Assembly: GCF_030818895.1 (NCBI RefSeq)
Contig: NZ_JAUTBA010000001.1
Location: 4,712,001-4,776,000, forward strand
Reading direction: 5' to 3'
Source: Sphingobacterium zeae
Lineage (GTDB): Bacteria > Bacteroidota > Bacteroidia > Sphingobacteriales > Sphingobacteriaceae
DNA: 64,000 nt
The notes beneath the pieces are model-generated. The model was not told where the DNA came from. It worked only from the letters and a program-made list of their open reading frames with translations, and searched no databases. Positions 60,652-64,000 of this stretch are shown here, one piece after another. Made by a program: the position numbers and the translations under genes. How positions within the stretch are numbered: the stretch's first letter is position 1; each line of letters begins with the position of its first letter.

Positions 60652-63600
60652 ATGACAAAAAACAACATAAATTTTGTCGTAATGGCCGCGCTTTGTCTAA
60701 GTTCTGGCGCACTATACGCACAAAACACTATAAAAGGAAAAGTAGTTGACAATAACAACAATCCTATTCAAGGGGCTACTGTCACCGAAACGACCAGTAA
60801 AAAACAAGTACAGACAGATACAAATGGTCTATTTGAGTTACCTTCTTCTGGCAGCTCGCTAAATATCAATATACAATATATAGGCTTTGAAAGCAAAACG
60901 GTTCAAACTAATCCGACAGGCTTTACCACAGTTCAACTTGTGCCGACTACATCTCAGTTGGACGAAGTCGTTGTGACAGCATTAGGTATTTCGCGCGAGA
61001 AGAAATCACTGGGTTACGCTGTACAGGAGGTTAAATCTATTGAACTGCAAACACGCCCTACCAATGCACTTAGTGCGCTTTCTGGAAAAGTAGCAGGACT
61101 TCAAGTAACGACTTCTGGCGGAAATATGGGCGGATCTTCCCATGTTTTATTGAGAGGGATTAATTCAATCTCGGGTAACAACCAACCGTTATATGTCATT
61201 GATGGTACCCCTATTGATAATACCGATTTAAACTCTTCTTCTACGATCAATGGAAGTGCCGGTAAAGACGTTGGTAACATGATACAAGATATCAACCCAG
61301 ATGATATTGAAAATATTTCTGTGTTGAAAGGACCATCTGCTGCTGCTCTCTATGGTTCTAGGGCAGCTAATGGGGTTATATTGATCACTACAAAACGTGC
61401 ATCAAAAGGCGAAAAAGTGGATATTTCGTTAAATACTGGGGTTGATTTTGAAAATATAGTTCGATTACCTAAAAGACAACATCTATATGGCCAAGGATAT
61501 TCCACAAGCTTTCAAACGCAAAACATCAATGGAACAGACTACAAAATAGTCGATTACGCCGCAGACGAAAGCTGGGGACCAAAACTGGACGGCACGCCAG
61601 TGCTTCAATGGTATAATCTGAACCCTGAAGATGAGGCCAACTATTTAAATCCTTCACCGTGGATTTATCCAAAAAATGATGTTAGTTATTTCTTTCGGAC
61701 AGGTGTGTCCAACACCAATAATTTTGCCATAGCAGGCAACAGCGGAAATACAAATTATCGTTTTTCCTACACCAATAAAAATGTCACAGGGACAACACCC
61801 AACTCCAGTTTGGGACGAAATACGTTTAACTTCTCTGGGGGGACACAATTAGGTAAACTGAAGATTAACTCAAATTTCAACTATATCCGTAATGCATCGG
61901 TAGGTCGTCCATGGACGGGCGCTTCCAATAGAAACATTATCCTTGAGGCATTCCAATGGGGTGCTGTACAAGTAGATTACAAAATATTGGAAAACTATAA
62001 ACGTGAAGATGGAACTCCGCTAGCCTGGAACCGCACCGGATGGCAAAATACACCTGCCGCCGAGGCGACCCGATTTATTGATAATCCTTATTGGTCTGCC
62101 TACGAATCGTATATGGAAGATAATAGAGATCGTTTCTATGGTAATATCGGTTTACAATATGACTTAAACAGTTGGCTAACTATAGGGGCTAAAGTGCACG
62201 GAGACATTTATTCATTCCAATCTCAAGATAGAATTGCAGTCTATTCGCGAAGTACTTCTCAATACGAAGAGGCAAGTAATAAACTAAATGAATACAACTA
62301 CGAATTTTTAGCTACTGCCAAGAAAAACTGGGACAAATTCTCTTTGATCGGAAACATTGGTGCCAACCTTCGTGACCAAGAGCGCAAACAAGACTATGCA
62401 ATTACACAGGGTGGATTGATTATCCCCAATTACTATAATCTAAAAAATGCCAATTCAGTTAAAATTGACAACTTCCGATACCATAGACGCATTGCATCTA
62501 TCTATGGAAGCTTTTCTTTGGGATACAACGATTTTCTGTACTTAGACGGAACAGTACGTAATGATTGGTCATCTACATTACCGACCAACAACAATTCATT
62601 TATATATCCATCCCTCACAGGTAGTTTTGTTTTTAGTCAACTGGATGCATTTAAAAAATTGGATTGGCTCAGCTTTGGTAAAATCCGTCTTGGATGGGCT
62701 CAAGTCGGAAATGACACCGATCCTTATCAATTGTATAAAGTTTACGAGCCCGAGCAATCTTTTGAAGGCCAAGCATCATATGGACTTCCAAGCACGAAAC
62801 CAAATGCTAATCTGAAACCCGAAATCACCAGCTCTTGGGAGACAGGTTTAAATTTACAATTATTCAAAAATCGTTTAGGTTTTGATATAACCTATTACAA
62901 TAACAATTCCAGGAATCAAATCCTGCCAGTTCCTGTTTCATCGTCTTTCGGATATGCCGGAAAAGTATTCAATGCCGGAAAAATTAACAATAAAGGTATT
63001 GAAATTGTCTTAACCGGTACACCTGTAAAACAGGAGAATTTTACTTGGGATGCGACAATTAACTGGGCAAAGAACAAGAATAAAGTCATTAAATTGGACG
63101 ATCAGGTCAACACACTAAGTTTAAGCAATTCCTTAGTCGAACTTGTTGCACGTGAAGGAGAATCCTATGGTCAGTTTTTGGGATACGATTTTGTCTATGC
63201 TCCGGACGGACAGCGCGTAGTCCAAGCAGATGGTACCTACATGAAAACATCACAGTTAGTTCCTTTGGGATCTATACTTCCTGATTTTACATTCGGTATT
63301 CAAAATAGTTTCCGATACAAAAACTTTAGTCTTGGCTTCTTAGTATCAGGGCGTGTGGGCGGAAAATTCTTCTCACAAACCTATAAAGTTGGTATGTATT
63401 CTGGTATTTTGGATAAGACGGCTGCGAATAATATCCGTGAAACTGGTGTTGTTCTTGATGGCGTTAAGGGAGATGTTGCCTTCCATAGTGATGGCTCATA
63501 TGATGTAAGTAATATCCAACAGAATACCACTAATATTACAGCGCAACAATGGGCGCGCAATGAATATAACGGCCCAACAACATTTTCCATTTTCGACGCG

Positions 63601-63834
63601 ACATATATTAAGTTAAGAGAAGTTACGCTGGGTTACAATTTCAAATTAACCAATCCCAAAATCATCAAAAACATTGGCTTAAATGTATACGGACGTAATC
63701 TTTGGAATATTTATACCAAGAGTAAATACATTGATCCAGAATTTACATCCAGCGGTGGTAACGTACAGGGAATTGAAGGAGGTAATATTCCCCTACCCGT
63801 TACTTATGGCTTTAACGTTAATCTTAAATTCTAG
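60652..63834 (+). CDS. SusC/RagA family TonB-dependent outer-membrane transporter
   Basis: A 1060-residue TonB-dependent transporter of the SusC type, importing oligosaccharides, peptides or other nutrients across the outer membrane with a SusD-like lipoprotein. After the signal peptide (NINFVVMAALCLSSGALYAQ) there is a carboxypeptidase-regulatory-like domain at 24-100 (IKGKVVDNNNNPIQGATVTE), the TonB box region LDEVVVTALGISREKKSLGY near 103-122, the plug (KVAGLQVTTSGGN, PLYVIDGTPIDN, ISVLKGPSAAALYGSRAANG) and a large barrel ending in VTYGFNVNLKF. No N-terminal STN signalling domain is present, so it does not appear to signal to an anti-sigma factor. Substrate cannot be read from the sequence. 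Confidence 0.95.
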   Translation: MTKNNINFVVMAALCLSSGALYAQNTIKGKVVDNNNNPIQGATVTETTSKKQVQTDTNGLFELPSSGSSLNINIQYIGFESKTVQTNPTGFTTVQLVPTTSQLDEVVVTALGISREKKSLGYAVQEVKSIELQTRPTNALSALSGKVAGLQVTTSGGNMGGSSHVLLRGINSISGNNQPLYVIDGTPIDNTDLNSSSTINGSAGKDVGNMIQDINPDDIENISVLKGPSAAALYGSRAANGVILITTKRASKGEKVDISLNTGVDFENIVRLPKRQHLYGQGYSTSFQTQNINGTDYKIVDYAADESWGPKLDGTPVLQWYNLNPEDEANYLNPSPWIYPKNDVSYFFRTGVSNTNNFAIAGNSGNTNYRFSYTNKNVTGTTPNSSLGRNTFNFSGGTQLGKLKINSNFNYIRNASVGRPWTGASNRNIILEAFQWGAVQVDYKILENYKREDGTPLAWNRTGWQNTPAAEATRFIDNPYWSAYESYMEDNRDRFYGNIGLQYDLNSWLTIGAKVHGDIYSFQSQDRIAVYSRSTSQYEEASNKLNEYNYEFLATAKKNWDKFSLIGNIGANLRDQERKQDYAITQGGLIIPNYYNLKNANSVKIDNFRYHRRIASIYGSFSLGYNDFLYLDGTVRNDWSSTLPTNNNSFIYPSLTGSFVFSQLDAFKKLDWLSFGKIRLGWAQVGNDTDPYQLYKVYEPEQSFEGQASYGLPSTKPNANLKPEITSSWETGLNLQLFKNRLGFDITYYNNNSRNQILPVPVSSSFGYAGKVFNAGKINNKGIEIVLTGTPVKQENFTWDATINWAKNKNKVIKLDDQVNTLSLSNSLVELVAREGESYGQFLGYDFVYAPDGQRVVQADGTYMKTSQLVPLGSILPDFTFGIQNSFRYKNFSLGFLVSGRVGGKFFSQTYKVGMYSGILDKTAANNIRETGVVLDGVKGDVAFHSDGSYDVSNIQQNTTNITAQQWARNEYNGPTTFSIFDATYIKLREVTLGYNFKLTNPKIIKNIGLNVYGRNLWNIYTKSKYIDPEFTSSGGNVQGIEGGNIPLPVTYGFNVNLKF

Positions 63835-63975
63835 AACAATGAAACCCATCATGATTTATTCCAACACTATTTTGAATGGGTAAATCTGATTATTCATCAA
63901 CTCTAAAAGATAAACCAAGTGCAACAGATTCATTGACAATAATCAAAACAAGCACTCATAAATAAATATACACAG

Positions 63976-64000
63976 ATGAAAATATCAAACATATTATATA
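63976..64000 (+). CDS. Start of a downstream gene, probably SusD-like (partial)
   Basis: Only eight codons are in the window (MKISNILY). The basic, then hydrophobic start fits a lipoprotein signal. Its place 141 bp behind a susC gene makes a SusD-like nutrient-binding lipoprotein likely, by context only. Confidence 0.4.

Noticed and set aside
1..64000. Search for CRISPR arrays, insertion sequences, prophage or rRNA genes
   Set aside because: No regularly spaced direct repeats of 24-40 bp, no transposase, integrase or terminal inverted repeats, and no rRNA sequence was recognised by reading.

Overview
The window is AT-rich chromosomal DNA from a member of the Bacteroidota, most likely family Sphingobacteriaceae and plausibly Sphingobacterium (inference from gene content; the species cannot be fixed by reading). 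Pointers are a SusC/SusD-type outer-membrane pair at the right edge, Bacteroidota-type promoters (TTG, about 20 nt, TAnnTTTG), an FtsZ with a long C-terminal extension, an MraY with the insertion usual in this phylum, TamB-like and LptD-like envelope proteins, and few Shine-Dalgarno sites. I saw no phage, insertion sequence, CRISPR array or rRNA. One tRNA gene, tRNA-Leu(UAG), is present.

Layout. 1-9 kb is housekeeping: a partial helix-hairpin-helix protein, gyrB, an OmpH/Skp-like lipoprotein, corA, then tsaB-yidD-rnpA-rpmH, mscL, an orphan LuxR-type response regulator and a sugar phosphate isomerase-like gene. 9-25 kb is a complete dcw (division and cell wall) cluster on the minus strand: mraZ, rsmH, ftsL-like, ftsI, murE, mraY, murD, ftsW, murG, murC, ftsQ, ftsA, ftsZ. 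These genes build lipid II, place it at the septum and assemble the Z ring. ftsW carries an apparent single-base frameshift. The 434-bp region between mraZ and aspS holds 10-bp MraZ-type repeats in both orientations, and a 12-mer containing TTTTCCACA recurs upstream of mraZ and, three times, between ftsA and ftsZ.

25-38.5 kb has aspS, a LutB-like iron-sulfur protein, TonB, tsaD, a 1.46-kilo-residue TamB-like protein, a small frameshifted gene, trigger factor and tRNA-Leu. 38.5-40 kb is a small accessory unit: a polytopic membrane protein, a winged-helix regulator and a Coq4-like protein, with two near-identical palindromes in front of the first and third genes. 40-56 kb has an S9 peptidase, an MCE/MlaD protein, an amidase, an LptD-like protein, cinA, an E2 acyltransferase, a MATE transporter, tatA, tex and two unknown genes. 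56-59 kb is a PadR / HAAS-like membrane protein / serine hydrolase operon. The window ends with a zinc-ribbon membrane protein, susC and the first codons of its partner.

The most unusual signals are non-coding: the two-way MraZ-type boxes and the shared 12-mer in the dcw cluster, the paired palindromes around the Coq4 unit, and two degenerate repeats with an 11-bp period that both lie between convergent genes (42.5 kb and 59.4 kb). No single stretch shows an obvious new multi-gene defence or metabolic system; the Coq4 unit is the best candidate for uncharacterised biology.
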